Under the pieces are notes generated by a model that was not told where the DNA came from, made no database searches, and worked only from the letters and a program-made list of their open reading frames with translations. Source: an uncultured Alphaproteobacteria bacterium (GTDB lineage: Bacteria; Pseudomonadota; Alphaproteobacteria; Rhodobacterales; Rhodobacteraceae). From it: DNA of 64,000 nt. Each line of letters opens with the position of its first letter. Positions within the stretch are counted from its first letter, which is position 1. The DNA lies in contig CACLZW010000005.1 of the NCBI GenBank assembly GCA_902611475.1, positions 19,720 to 83,719 of the forward strand, given 5' to 3'. Below, one piece after another: positions 38,660-48,151 of the stretch. The position numbers were made by a program, and so were the translations under genes.

Positions 38660-39828
38660 TAGCTTAGCTTTGTTTCTTCAAATAACTCTCTTCCAATAAG
38701 CATACGTCTAATTTCTGAAGTACCCGCGCCGATCTCATAGAGTTTTGCATCACGTAGAAGTCTGCCTGTGGGATAATCATTAATATACCCGTTCCCACCA
38801 AGACATTGGATTGCATCTAGTGCTATTTGGGTTGCTTTCTCAGCCGCATAAAGTATACACCCAGCTGAGTCTTTTCTCGTAGTTTGTCCTTCATCACATG
38901 CTCTTGCTACAGAATAGACATATGATCTGCATGCATTCATGGTAGTGTACATATCAGCTATCTTTCCCTGCATTAATTGGAACGTACCGATAGGTTTACC
39001 AAATTGTTCTCTTTCGTGGATATAAGGCACTACCACATCCATCGCACCAGCCATTATTCCAACCGGACCCGCTGCTAAAACTACTCTTTCATAATCAAGT
39101 CCAGACATAAGAACATTTACACCCTTCCCCTCTTCACCGAGGACGTTTTCATAGGGAACTTCGCAATTTTCAAAAATTAACTCTGACGTGTTCGATCCAC
39201 GCATACCTAGCTTATCCAGCTTTTTTCCAGTGGAAAAACCTTGCATATCTTTCTCTATGAGAAAAGCTGTTATGCCTTTAGGGCCTGCCGAGACATCCGT
39301 TTTTGCATATACAACAAGCGTATCGGCGTCAGGCCCATTAGTAATCCACATTTTTGATCCATTTAGTAAATAATAATCATTTCGTTTTTCTGCCTTTAGC
39401 TTCATTGAAACAACATCAGAGCCCGCACTTGGTTCCGACATCGCAAGCGATCCTATATGCTCACCACTTATTAATTTCGGCAAATATTTATTCTTTTGTT
39501 GCTCGTTTCCCCATCTATAAATCTGGTTTATACACAAATTTGAGTGCGCTCCATATGACATTCCTATTGCCGCATTGGCTCTACTGATTTCTTCAACCGC
39601 TACACAATGAGCAAGATAACCCATATCGACACCGCCAAACTCTTCAGAGATTGTTATTCCATGCAAGCCCAAATTTCCCATCATCTCCCAAAGCTCCATG
39701 GGAAAGTCGTTGGACCTATCTACCTCTGCAGACTTTGGAGCAATTTCTTCTAGCGCAAACTTCCTAACGGTTTCTCTGAGCGCATCTATATCTTCCCCTA
39801 AGCCAAAATCCATGGTTGCATTAAACAT
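38659..39828 (-). CDS. ivd: Isovaleryl-CoA dehydrogenase
   Basis: FAD acyl-CoA dehydrogenase of leucine degradation, 389 residues. [14 protein letters not shown] FAD loop ([14 protein letters not shown]), [10 protein letters not shown], and the catalytic glutamate in [13 protein letters not shown] (near 247), the position used by isovaleryl-CoA rather than medium-chain enzymes. [13 protein letters not shown] and ARGTSEIRR-like [16 protein letters not shown] end it. It passes electrons to ETF. It overlaps mccB by one base. Confidence 0.94.
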   Translation of the reverse strand: MFNATMDFGLGEDIDALRETVRKFALEEIAPKSAEVDRSNDFPMELWEMMGNLGLHGITISEEFGGVDMGYLAHCVAVEEISRANAAIGMSYGAHSNLCINQIYRWGNEQQKNKYLPKLISGEHIGSLAMSEPSAGSDVVSMKLKAEKRNDYYLLNGSKMWITNGPDADTLVVYAKTDVSAGPKGITAFLIEKDMQGFSTGKKLDKLGMRGSNTSELIFENCEVPYENVLGEEGKGVNVLMSGLDYERVVLAAGPVGIMAGAMDVVVPYIHEREQFGKPIGTFQLMQGKIADMYTTMNACRSYVYSVARACDEGQTTRKDSAGCILYAAEKATQIALDAIQCLGGNGYINDYPTGRLLRDAKLYEIGAGTSEIRRMLIGRELFEETKLS

Positions 39829-39842
39829 CTTTATACAATCCT

Positions 39843-40613
39843 CTACTTTGGTGCCATACGGATTGCACCATCTAATCGAATTGTCTCTCCGTTAAGCATA
39901 CAATTTTGAACTATCTGAACACTCAAATCAGCAAATTCTGAAGGTGACCCCAGTCTAGGGGGAAAGGGTACCGATTTACCCAAAGCATCCTGAACATCCT
40001 CGGGTAAACTACGTAACATAGGCGTACTAAAGAGGCCCGGTGCAATCGTAACGACCCTAATGCCATTTTGCGCTAAATCACGCGCCATTGGTAATGTCAT
40101 TCCAACTACGCCACCTTTAGAGGCTGAGTAAGCAATTTGTCCAATTTGACCATCAAATGCAGCAACCGATGCTGTATTAATTATAACGCCTTTTTCTTGA
40201 TCATCGCTTAACACGACATTCCGCTCTGACATCCCTAGAGCACTTTGGGACGCAACATTAAACGTACCAATTAGATTTATACGTATTGTTTTATCAAATA
40301 ATTCGAATTGATGGTTTCGACCCTTTGAAACCGTTTTTTGAGAAAACCCAATACCGGCACAATTCACGCAAACACTTTCCTGTCCAATACTCCCTCTTAT
40401 TGAACTAAGACCGTCTGCTACTGATTTAGGGTCGGACACATCGACCTTCTCAAAAGTAACTCCATGTTGACTCGCAACTTTTAACCCTTCCTCTTCATTC
40501 ATATCAAAGACTGCCACTTTTGCTCCGAGAGAAACAAATTTTTCGACGACCGCCAACCCTAATCCGGATGCTCCTCCAGTAACTAATACTCCTGTCTCCG
40601 CTGAAATTTTCAT
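39843..40613 (-). CDS. SDR-family dehydrogenase, 3-hydroxyacyl-CoA dehydrogenase type 2-like
   Basis: 256-residue classical [18 protein letters not shown] (cofactor glycines), DVSD, and the catalytic Tyr/Lys in [19 protein letters not shown] after beta-2 points to NAD. The insertion and C-terminal [14 protein letters not shown] resemble HSD17B10-type enzymes that oxidise short-chain 3-hydroxyacyl-CoA. It overlaps the thiolase start by four bases, so it likely works with it on C4-C5 acyl-CoAs. Confidence 0.82.
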   Translation of the reverse strand: MKISAETGVLVTGGASGLGLAVVEKFVSLGAKVAVFDMNEEEGLKVASQHGVTFEKVDVSDPKSVADGLSSIRGSIGQESVCVNCAGIGFSQKTVSKGRNHQFELFDKTIRINLIGTFNVASQSALGMSERNVVLSDDQEKGVIINTASVAAFDGQIGQIAYSASKGGVVGMTLPMARDLAQNGIRVVTIAPGLFSTPMLRSLPEDVQDALGKSVPFPPRLGSPSEFADLSVQIVQNCMLNGETIRLDGAIRMAPK

Positions 40614-41788
40614 GGTCTTTCTATAGCCATTGCTAGGCCCTCGCCACCGCCTAAACAGATGGCAGCGACACCTTTTTTCAAATTTCTTTTTTCTAAGGCA
40701 TTTAGAAGAGTTACTAGAATTCTAGCCCCCGAAGCTCCTATTGGATGTCCTAAGGCGCAAGCTCCACCATTAACATTTATCTTTTCTCTTGGAATATTTA
40801 GCTCCTTCATAAAACCCATAGGGACAACTGCGAAAGCTTCATTTACTTCCCACAAATCAACTTCATCTGTTGACCATCCTATTCTTTCTAACAACTTCTT
40901 AGCAGCTGGAATAGGTGCTGTGGTAAACATACCAGGTTGATGGGCGTGGACAGTATGCCCTAAAATAATAGCTCTTACAGGAAGCGAAAGCTCGTTAGCT
41001 CTTTCCTCAGAACTAATCAATAGTGCAGCAGCACCATCCGAAATTGAGGAGGAATTAGCTGCTGTAACTGTCCCGTCTTTTTTGAACGCAGGCTTTAAAT
41101 TTGGAATTTTTTCAGGTTGTGCATTCCTAGGTTGCTCATCCTCTGTAATCGTTATATCACCTTTTCTTGTTTTGATAGTCACTGGTGAAATTTCCTTATC
41201 AAAAGCATTTTCTTTTTGAGCACTGAGAGCATTATTTAACGAGCCGATAGCATAATCATCTTGCTGCTCTCTCGTGAATTGAAATAACTCAGCTGTGTCT
41301 TCTGCAAATGTGCCCATTAATCTTCCAGGCTCATAAGCGTCTTCCAATCCGTCTAGGAACATATGGTCATACATTTGGTGATGACCAACTCGCGCACCAG
41401 CTCTCATTTTTGGAGACAGATAAGGAGCGTTAGTCATGCTCTCCATTCCTCCCGCTGCAACCAAGTCGCTGGTACCAGCCTTAATCTGATCGTGCGCATA
41501 GATAACAGACTTAAGACCGGATCCACACATTTTATTCAAGGTAACAGCCGGCACATTCTCTGAGAGACCCGCTTTAAAGGATGCTTGTCTAGCTGGAGCT
41601 TGCCCTTGACCTGCCGACAAAACATTTCCCATTATGACTTCATCTATATTTTCATTTTTTACACCAGCATTTTCTATTGCGCCTTTAATTGCACTACCGC
41701 CCAATTCGGGCGCCGTTGCCTGGCTCATTTCTCCATGAAAGCCTCCCATTGGCGTTCTTGAAGCCCCAACAATAACTACTTTTTTCAT
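40610..41788 (-). CDS. Acetyl-CoA C-acetyltransferase (thiolase)
   Basis: 392 residues with catalytic Cys88 in LNKMCGSGLKSV, His348 in CALGHPIGASGAR, and Cys378 in CLGGGEGLAMA. Degradative/biosynthetic acetoacetyl-CoA thiolase. It can split the acetoacetyl-CoA formed from leucine or carnitine acetoacetate; no CoA-transferase for acetoacetate was found in the window. It follows the PaaK-like ligase by 12 bases. Confidence 0.94.
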   Translation of the reverse strand: MKKVVIVGASRTPMGGFHGEMSQATAPELGGSAIKGAIENAGVKNENIDEVIMGNVLSAGQGQAPARQASFKAGLSENVPAVTLNKMCGSGLKSVIYAHDQIKAGTSDLVAAGGMESMTNAPYLSPKMRAGARVGHHQMYDHMFLDGLEDAYEPGRLMGTFAEDTAELFQFTREQQDDYAIGSLNNALSAQKENAFDKEISPVTIKTRKGDITITEDEQPRNAQPEKIPNLKPAFKKDGTVTAANSSSISDGAAALLISSEERANELSLPVRAIILGHTVHAHQPGMFTTAPIPAAKKLLERIGWSTDEVDLWEVNEAFAVVPMGFMKELNIPREKINVNGGACALGHPIGASGARILVTLLNALEKRNLKKGVAAICLGGGEGLAMAIERP

Positions 41789-41800
41789 GTAACCCCCTAT

Positions 41801-43027
41801 CTAATCAAATGTTCTCTGGTCGTCTATTACCTTTCCATCATTGGGAAGAGTGCCTGGCGACATAATTTGCACTTCACCTTTGAGTTTAAGTATCTCTTTT
41901 ACAATAGAATCATAGTCCTTATTTGTTTCTCCTTCAATCTCTAAAAGAACTGACATAACATCATTATTATCGCTTCGGCTAACATTGACCCTAGCCTTTT
42001 TTATTTCTGGAGATCTTGCGACTAAATCAGCTACTTGTTCAGGTCTCACAAACATTCCTTTAATTTTTGTTGTTTGATCTGCTCTTCCGCGCCAACCCAC
42101 GATTCGAACATTTGTACGGCCACACTCACTTTTTCCAGGAGCAATAGCCGACAAGTCGCCTGTTGCAAACCTTATCAAGGGATAATCCGGGTTCAATGAT
42201 GTAACTAGCACCTCACCAATTTCACCGTCTGCAACAGGATTACCTGTACCTGGTGTAACTACTTCAACGATTACACCTTCATCAACAATCATTGGGGCGT
42301 CCGGTAACGTCTCATATGCAACATTACCTAAATCTGCTGTCCCATAGTTTTGCAAACACATTATGCCTCTATCCTTGTAATTTTGCCTTGTTTTTGGGAA
42401 AAGAGGCCCACCCCCTACCAAAGCTTTTTTGATTTTGGAAAGGTCTAATCCCAGCTCATCTCCCTTGTCAAAAATTATTTGCAAAAAATCTGGTACGCCA
42501 ATATACGCCGTGACACCAATCTCACTAGCAGCCCGGGCTTGTAATTCCGTTTGTCCAGTCCCTGCTGGAAATACTGTTGCACCTACCGCCAAAATACCTT
42601 GTTCACTTAACATGCCAGCAGGCGTGAAATGATAAGAGAAACAGTTCTGCACAATGTCGCCTTTTCCTATTCCTGCAGCATTCAATGCTCTAGCGGATCG
42701 CCACCAATCTTTTTTTACCATGCCAGGCTCGTAAATTGGTCCGGGTGACTGAAAGATCTGATTAAAATCATGCACAGTTCCGGCAATCAAACCGCCCAAT
42801 GGAGGATTTTCTCCCTGTAATCGTACAAGTTCACTTTTTCTTAACACTGGTAATGTTTTTAGATTGTCTATTGATACAATGTCTTGATGATGTACATCGG
42901 CCAGTATTTTGCCAAACGCCTCGGATTTCTCTTTAGCGTTTTGTATTTGAGAAGGCAGTTGCTTAGATAAATCAGTTGTTCTTTCGTCGTGAGATCGTGT
43001 TTCTAAATTATCGTAATATTCAGTCAT
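41801..43027 (-). CDS. Phenylacetate-CoA ligase (PaaK)-like AMP ligase
   Basis: 408 residues, the PaaK-family length. LQNYGTADLGNVAYETLPD, IVEVVTPGTGNPVADGEIGEVLVTS, LIRFATGDLSAI and the C-terminal GMFVRPEQVADLV segment are the adenylation-domain motifs of this family. It activates an unknown carboxylic acid as a CoA ester. Its place behind livF, with another acyl-CoA ligase at the head of the same transporter run, suggests that the imported substrate is activated here. Phenylacetate itself is not implied, since no paa genes are near. Confidence 0.82.
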   Translation of the reverse strand: MTEYYDNLETRSHDERTTDLSKQLPSQIQNAKEKSEAFGKILADVHHQDIVSIDNLKTLPVLRKSELVRLQGENPPLGGLIAGTVHDFNQIFQSPGPIYEPGMVKKDWWRSARALNAAGIGKGDIVQNCFSYHFTPAGMLSEQGILAVGATVFPAGTGQTELQARAASEIGVTAYIGVPDFLQIIFDKGDELGLDLSKIKKALVGGGPLFPKTRQNYKDRGIMCLQNYGTADLGNVAYETLPDAPMIVDEGVIVEVVTPGTGNPVADGEIGEVLVTSLNPDYPLIRFATGDLSAIAPGKSECGRTNVRIVGWRGRADQTTKIKGMFVRPEQVADLVARSPEIKKARVNVSRSDNNDVMSVLLEIEGETNKDYDSIVKEILKLKGEVQIMSPGTLPNDGKVIDDQRTFD

Positions 43028-43034
43028 AAAAGCC

Positions 43035-43853
43035 TTATAGCCACCTCTTTCTGCGCCGATACGAACGAGTTTCTTTAAATGAGCTACGACCCTCTTCTGA
43101 CATCCCCAAATAAAATTCTTTTACATCAGGGTTTTCTCGCAGTTCTTTGGCTGGACCGTCCATGACAACTCTTCCACTTTCTAAGATGTAGCCTTTATGC
43201 GCATATTTTAGTGCTACGTTTGTATTCTGTTCTGCTAACAGAAAGGATACATTTTCTTTCTCATTCAATTGCTTAACAATTTCAAAAATTTCCTCTACGA
43301 GCTGTGGTGCAAGACCCATACTTGGCTCATCTAGAAGAATGGTTTCTGGAACCGACATAAGAGCTCTACCAATAGCTGTCATCTGCTGTTCACCACCAGA
43401 AGTGTAGCCCGCTAATGACTTACGTCTTTCTCTTAACCTTGGAAAATAGTTATACACTAACTCCAAGCTTTCTTGAGTCTCAGCTCGTCCACCCTTTCTA
43501 GTGTACGCACCTGTCAACAAGTTCTCTTCAACCGTTAAGTGCTCAAAACAGTGCCTTCCTTCCATGACCTGAATAACACCCCTTCTAACCATGTCAGCGG
43601 GATTAAGGTCCTTTATGTTATCACCATTGTAGGCGATAGAACCTTTTGTTACCTCTCCCCTCTCCGAACGCAGTAAATTTGAGATCGATTTGAGAGTTGT
43701 GCTTTTGCCAGCACCGTTACCACCTAAAAGAGCTGTAATTCCACCTTTGTCAACGGAAAGGCTAACCCCTCTTAAAACGAGTATAATATTGTTGTAAACA
43801 ACCTCGATATTACTGACATCGAGAACTGTTTCTGTGTTTTTTTCATCAAACAT
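43035..43853 (-). CDS. livF: Branched-chain amino acid-type ABC transporter ATPase LivF
   Basis: 272 residues with Walker A GGNGAGKSTTLK, signature TSGGEQQMTAIGRAL and Walker B ILLDEPSMGLAP. LivF family by sequence. An insertion-free fold with an unusual arginine-rich tail (ETRSYRRRKRWL). It follows a terminator hairpin behind the substrate-binding protein gene, so read-through is probably limited. The substrate is not shown by the ATPase. Confidence 0.9.
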   Translation of the reverse strand: MFDEKNTETVLDVSNIEVVYNNIILVLRGVSLSVDKGGITALLGGNGAGKSTTLKSISNLLRSERGEVTKGSIAYNGDNIKDLNPADMVRRGVIQVMEGRHCFEHLTVEENLLTGAYTRKGGRAETQESLELVYNYFPRLRERRKSLAGYTSGGEQQMTAIGRALMSVPETILLDEPSMGLAPQLVEEIFEIVKQLNEKENVSFLLAEQNTNVALKYAHKGYILESGRVVMDGPAKELRENPDVKEFYLGMSEEGRSSFKETRSYRRRKRWL

Positions 43854-43871
43854 TTTGTGCCTTTTTTAAAA

Positions 43872-43904
43872 AAGAGACCCACCATTTCGAATAGTGGGTC
43901 TCTT
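43872..43904. terminator. Intrinsic terminator between substrate-binding protein gene and livF
   Basis: AAGAGACCCAC at 43872-43882 pairs with GTGGGTCTCTT at 43894-43904, an 11-base-pair stem extended by three inner pairs past one mismatch, loop TCG. On the minus strand it is followed by TTTTTT. T residues on the plus-strand side make it potentially bidirectional. It would limit livF and paaK expression relative to the binding protein. Confidence 0.85.
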
Positions 43905-43914
43905 AATTTTTTAT

Positions 43915-45204
43915 TTAACTGCAGTTCTGTGTCTTCCAACCAGGCTTATCTGATTTGTAGGCATCAGCCGCTTCAGTAAGAAGAGGTTGCACTATATCAG
44001 TCATTGGAGGGATAAAATCTGTGATTTTTTCCCAATCCTTACCATTCCACTGTTGCACGAAGATTGATCCCTGCCCTTCATGGTCTGCACAGGATCCGAT
44101 TACTGGTGTAAAACCTTCAAACCCAAGCTCTTTCAGTCGTGCTTCGTCTAACTTAATCATCTCGAAGCCTTTACGCACGTCTGCACCTGTTACATTCGCC
44201 TTGCCAGTTAGTTTTTGGGCCTCAATTATAGCTTCAGCCATTACCACAGCCATAAATAGTGACCTGTTATAGAGCACCTTGCCTGGCATATCAGGTTCCG
44301 TTTTCGTCAAACCCTTGCTCACGACATGCTTGATGACGTCTTGAACAACTGGAAAGTCCCTTCCGGCTGGCGTAAAGTTTGAAGCCTTATAACCTTTAGC
44401 TTTCATGCCTAGAGCCTCAACATCAACGTGTCCACCAGACCACCAATTCCCAATAAATCTATCAAGTGGAAATCTTGTCTTTGCAGCTTCTTTTACAGCG
44501 GTAATATTCATCACCCCCCAGCCCCACATGATAACCCAGTCAGGCTTTTCTTTTCTAATAGTCAACCACTGCGATCCCTGGTTCTGAGAATCAGCAAAAG
44601 CTACAGGAATTCTAACCGTTTCAAAACCCATTTTAGGCTCTAGTTTGTCTAAAAGAGGCAATGGCTCACGTCCATATCCACCATCCAAGTATAAGAAAGC
44701 TATTTTCTTACCCTTCAGTCCTGTTTCACTATCTATGTATGAAAGAATTGAGGTCATTTGAGACCAATAGGATGCAGGGTAATTAAAGGCCCAAGGAAAG
44801 GTCTCTCCCTTTGCAGCGGCTGATAATCCATAACCCATTGTAAAAATCGGAACTTCGTCCTCAGGGGCTTTTTGAAGCAGCTGAAGCGTGATACCTGTTG
44901 AATTTGGTATATGCATTAAAGGATTCTTACCTCTGTAGGATTCATAACACTCGACACCTTTCTGAGCATTATATCCTGTCTCGCACTCTTCCGGATTAAC
45001 TTTTAATCCACCTATTCCACCATCTCTTTCGTTAAGCATTGTGAAGTAATCAGTAATAGCGTTAGCGCCCATAGTCCCGTTAGCAGCGAATGGTCCAACC
45101 CTATAAGTAAGGTGGGGAACCAAAAGCTCCTCGGCGAAACTCATACTCACCGTTGAAATTAATGTGCCTAAAGCGACGGCAGCACCAATAATATGTTTTT
45201 TCAT
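43915..45204 (-). CDS. Periplasmic substrate-binding protein of LivK-type ABC importer
   Basis: 429 residues from ATG 45204 (GGGAG six bases upstream); the earlier in-frame start at 45237 lacks a good SD. The signal peptide is about 1-24 (KKHIIGAAVALGTLISTVSM, ending SFA). The mature part is a type I periplasmic-binding fold. Four cysteines, including CETG, ECYESYR and CADHEG, are more than usual. Family members next to CoA ligases import unknown carboxylates rather than amino acids. It has its own hairpins on both sides. It could be a urea-type UrtA, but gene context argues against that. Confidence 0.85.
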   Translation of the reverse strand: MKKHIIGAAVALGTLISTVSMSFAEELLVPHLTYRVGPFAANGTMGANAITDYFTMLNERDGGIGGLKVNPEECETGYNAQKGVECYESYRGKNPLMHIPNSTGITLQLLQKAPEDEVPIFTMGYGLSAAAKGETFPWAFNYPASYWSQMTSILSYIDSETGLKGKKIAFLYLDGGYGREPLPLLDKLEPKMGFETVRIPVAFADSQNQGSQWLTIRKEKPDWVIMWGWGVMNITAVKEAAKTRFPLDRFIGNWWSGGHVDVEALGMKAKGYKASNFTPAGRDFPVVQDVIKHVVSKGLTKTEPDMPGKVLYNRSLFMAVVMAEAIIEAQKLTGKANVTGADVRKGFEMIKLDEARLKELGFEGFTPVIGSCADHEGQGSIFVQQWNGKDWEKITDFIPPMTDIVQPLLTEAADAYKSDKPGWKTQNCS

Positions 45205-45266
45205 TTTTTTCTCCCTATTAAACAGCTTTCGCTGCACATTTATTTTGAGCCTATATACCCGAAAAA

Positions 45267-45287
45267 GTGGAACGGCCCAGTTTCCAC
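45267..45287 (-). terminator. Intrinsic terminator between livM and substrate-binding protein gene
   Basis: On the minus strand GTGGAA (45287-45282) pairs with TTCCAC (45272-45267) around a nine-base loop, followed by TTTTT. It lies 12 bases after the livM stop. A CAGC-GAAA-GCTG tetraloop hairpin follows in the leader of the binding-protein gene. The pattern suggests that the binding protein is transcribed largely on its own. Confidence 0.6.
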
Positions 45288-45298
45288 CAAACTCGTTA

Positions 45299-46387
45299 TC
45301 AATACGGAAACGGCCACAATCTAAGCTTCTGTTTTGTGATTTGCCACAGTCGAGCTAAACCATGAGGCTCCAGTATAAGAATTATTATAATCATAGCACC
45401 TAATAATATTGTTGAAAAGTTTTCCATCACGAACGCATCAAAACCAAATACAGATTTTCCAACTTCTTTAATTAAAACCGGAACGACCCACACAAATATC
45501 GCACCCATATATGACCCGGTTATTGATCCAAGACCTCCGATTATCACCATAAATAAATACAGAAAGCTGTGGTTGATATCAAAGCTCTCTGCCTCGGCTG
45601 CGCCCAACCAAAAGAAAACCATCAAAGCGCCCGCAATTCCAATATAAAATGAAGAAAAAGCAAAAGCGGAAAGTTTCGCCACAAGGGGTCTGATGCCAAT
45701 AAGCTCAGCAGCAATATCCATGTCTCTAATCATCATCCATGACCGGCCAATTCGGCCTCTTATAACATTGGAGGCAAGCCAAGTAAGGACAATAAGTGTT
45801 ACCAAAACGAAATAATATCGGGTCATTCCAGCAGATTGTGGGCCTATCATAATTATACCGAACATCTCTTTGTTCGGACCTTCAATCGCCCCACTTGCGT
45901 TATAATTATACAGCCATGCCACTCGTATAAAAGCCCACGTCAGGAAAAATTGGGCCGCAAGAGTTGCTACTATCAGGTAGAAGCCTTTTATTTTCAGCGA
46001 TGGGAGGCCAAAAATGACACCTACCACAGCACTTACCAACCCTGATAACACAAGAGCTATAATTATGTTGATGTCGGGAAAAATTGTAATAAATTTATAG
46101 AAAGCATACGCCCCAACTCCACTGAACGCTCCGGTTCCTAGAGAAATCTGTCCTGCGAATCCAAGTAGTATGTTTAAACCTAAAGTCATAATTATAAAAA
46201 TCATACAAGGGATCATAATTGCCCCCATCGCAAACTCATAATTGAGCCCTGGAAGACCAAACAGCGGTATTACTAAAAATGTTAAAACACCTAAGATCCC
46301 AATTCCGATCTTATCCTCGAATAATGGAAAGGCAGCTAATTCGTCCTTATACCTCGATTTAAATTGTCCAGTCTCTTTATAAAACAT
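45299..46387 (-). CDS. livM: ABC transporter permease LivM
   Basis: 362 residues, about ten hydrophobic segments, beginning with a hydrophilic N-terminus (KETGQFKSRYKDELAAFP). LLGFAGQISLGTGAFSGVGAY and GLPSLKIKGFYLIVATLAAQ are the LivM signatures; IGRSWMMIRDMDIAAELIGI is the ATPase-coupling loop. It pairs with LivH. It follows livH by 2 bases. Confidence 0.93.
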   Translation of the reverse strand: MFYKETGQFKSRYKDELAAFPLFEDKIGIGILGVLTFLVIPLFGLPGLNYEFAMGAIMIPCMIFIIMTLGLNILLGFAGQISLGTGAFSGVGAYAFYKFITIFPDINIIIALVLSGLVSAVVGVIFGLPSLKIKGFYLIVATLAAQFFLTWAFIRVAWLYNYNASGAIEGPNKEMFGIIMIGPQSAGMTRYYFVLVTLIVLTWLASNVIRGRIGRSWMMIRDMDIAAELIGIRPLVAKLSAFAFSSFYIGIAGALMVFFWLGAAEAESFDINHSFLYLFMVIIGGLGSITGSYMGAIFVWVVPVLIKEVGKSVFGFDAFVMENFSTILLGAMIIIILILEPHGLARLWQITKQKLRLWPFPY

Positions 46388-46389
46388 AC

Positions 46390-47346
46390 CTAAACCCTCT
46401 CAATAATTTTTTCACCAAAGAGGCCCTGCGGCTTGAACAAAAGAAAAACCAAAGCAATTACATATGCAAACCAACCTTCGACACTTCCCCCCATCATGGG
46501 ACCCCAATATATTTCAAATATTTTTTCACCTAATCCAATTATCAGGCCTCCGATAATTGCACCAGGAACCGAGGTAAACCCTCCGATAATCAACACAGGT
46601 AATGCTTTCAGCCCGATAATTTGTAATGCGAATGATACATCCGACCGGGCACCCCAAAAAAGTCCCCCAACCAGCGCTACAATTCCTGCAACAAACCAAA
46701 CGATGACCCATATTTGGTTGAGTGAAATTCCCACAGAAAGAGCTGCCTGATGGTCATCTGCCACCGCACGAAGACCTCGACCTATCTTTGTTTTACTAAA
46801 AAATACTGCTAAAATAGCTATCAAACTACTAGCAAGAACGACAGCAGAGATATCGATATGCTCAAAATACACCGCTCCCCCAAACATAGGCCACTCGCTA
46901 CTCCCAACCGGAAACCCTAGCTCTGCGTGTATCATCGATCTTGGCACACCTCCAAAGATCCATTGCGCAGCCCCAATAATGACGAATGTTAAACCGATGG
47001 TAGACATGAATAAAATATTACCATCTTGGTTAACTAGATTTCTCAATATTACCCGTTCAACCCCGTAGGCAAGTGCGTACATTAACAATAGCACTAAAGC
47101 CACGCTTATCCATGGGTTGATACCCATTTCATAAAAGCTAACCAAAGCTAATGCCGCCAAAACCATTAAAATAGGTTGTGAAAAATTAAAAACTCCTGAG
47201 GCCTTAAATATTAACACAAACCCTAACGCAAGAAGCGCGTATAAAGTTCCGCCTACAAAACCATCCCAAAGTCCCTGAAAAAATAGGTCGGGTAACGCTA
47301 CCATATCTAAGAAAGGCGCAATAAAAATCATATGTAATATTTCCAT
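46390..47346 (-). CDS. livH: ABC transporter permease LivH
   Basis: 318 residues with about eight hydrophobic helices. GLWDGFVGGTLYALLALGFVLIFK opens it in LivH style (written in part), and RGLRAVADDHQAALSVGI is the coupling loop, with GLGEKIFE near the end. It overlaps livG by one base. The substrate cannot be read from it. Confidence 0.93.
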   Translation of the reverse strand: MEILHMIFIAPFLDMVALPDLFFQGLWDGFVGGTLYALLALGFVLIFKASGVFNFSQPILMVLAALALVSFYEMGINPWISVALVLLLMYALAYGVERVILRNLVNQDGNILFMSTIGLTFVIIGAAQWIFGGVPRSMIHAELGFPVGSSEWPMFGGAVYFEHIDISAVVLASSLIAILAVFFSKTKIGRGLRAVADDHQAALSVGISLNQIWVIVWFVAGIVALVGGLFWGARSDVSFALQIIGLKALPVLIIGGFTSVPGAIIGGLIIGLGEKIFEIYWGPMMGGSVEGWFAYVIALVFLLFKPQGLFGEKIIERV

Positions 47347-48128
47347 TAGTGAGGTACTCCTAAATATGCATCAATAACCGCTTGATTCGATTGGACCTCT
47401 TTTGGCGTCCCATCAGCCAGCAACTTCCCATAGTCTAAAACCACTACTCGGTCTGCTAGATCCATGACAACAGCCATGTCATGTTCGATAAGAGCTATTG
47501 TCGTTCCAAATTCTTCATTAACCTCCACAATAAATCTCGACATATCCTGTTTCTCTTCGACATTCATTCCTGCCATAGGCTCGTCTAATAAAAGTAAGTT
47601 TGGCTCCATCGCTAACGCTCTTGCCAACTCGACTCTCTTTTGTAATCCGTACGGTAAGGACCCCACGGGAGTTTTTCTGATATGATTAATTTCAAGGAAA
47701 TCTATTATCTCTTCACACCTTTTTCGATGCTGAACCTCCTCTTCTATCGCAGGCCCATATCTTAGCATTTGCCAAAAAATATTTTTATTCATCTGTAGTT
47801 GTCGGCCAGTCATCACATTCTCTATAGTCGTCATTCCTTTGAAAAGTGCGATATTCTGAAACGTTCTTGCAATGCCGGTCTTCGCCACCTCGTATGGCTC
47901 CATAGACGGTCTTTTTTGGCCATCAAACCAAATTTCGCCTTCTTGAGGGTGATAAAACCCGTTGATCACATTCAACATTGACGATTTTCCGGCCCCATTG
48001 GGACCTATTATTGCTCGTATTTCACCTTCATGGATATCAAAAGAGACACCTTGTATTGCAACTACCCCTCCAAACCTAAGGTTAATATTTTTAACTTCCA
48101 TCATTATTTTGGGCGCTTTTTCGTTCAT
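47346..48128 (-). CDS. livG: ABC transporter ATPase LivG
   Basis: 260 residues. Walker A GPNGAGKSSMLN (about 42-53), signature SLPYGLQKRVELARAL, Walker B LLLLDEPMAGMN, and the LivG-type C-terminus ending DAYLGVPH. It works with LivF. The gene comes 23 bases after the acyl-CoA ligase. Confidence 0.93.
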   Translation of the reverse strand: MNEKAPKIMMEVKNINLRFGGVVAIQGVSFDIHEGEIRAIIGPNGAGKSSMLNVINGFYHPQEGEIWFDGQKRPSMEPYEVAKTGIARTFQNIALFKGMTTIENVMTGRQLQMNKNIFWQMLRYGPAIEEEVQHRKRCEEIIDFLEINHIRKTPVGSLPYGLQKRVELARALAMEPNLLLLDEPMAGMNVEEKQDMSRFIVEVNEEFGTTIALIEHDMAVVMDLADRVVVLDYGKLLADGTPKEVQSNQAVIDAYLGVPH

Positions 48129-48151
48129 TTTATTAAATCCCTAGTCTTTTC

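Noticed and set aside
43035..48128. Liv-type importer as a urea transporter (UrtABCDE) next to urease
   Set aside because: The operon carries two CoA ligases and lies 9 kb from ureD behind the leucine genes, and the binding protein does not look like UrtA; urea transport is not excluded but is less likely.
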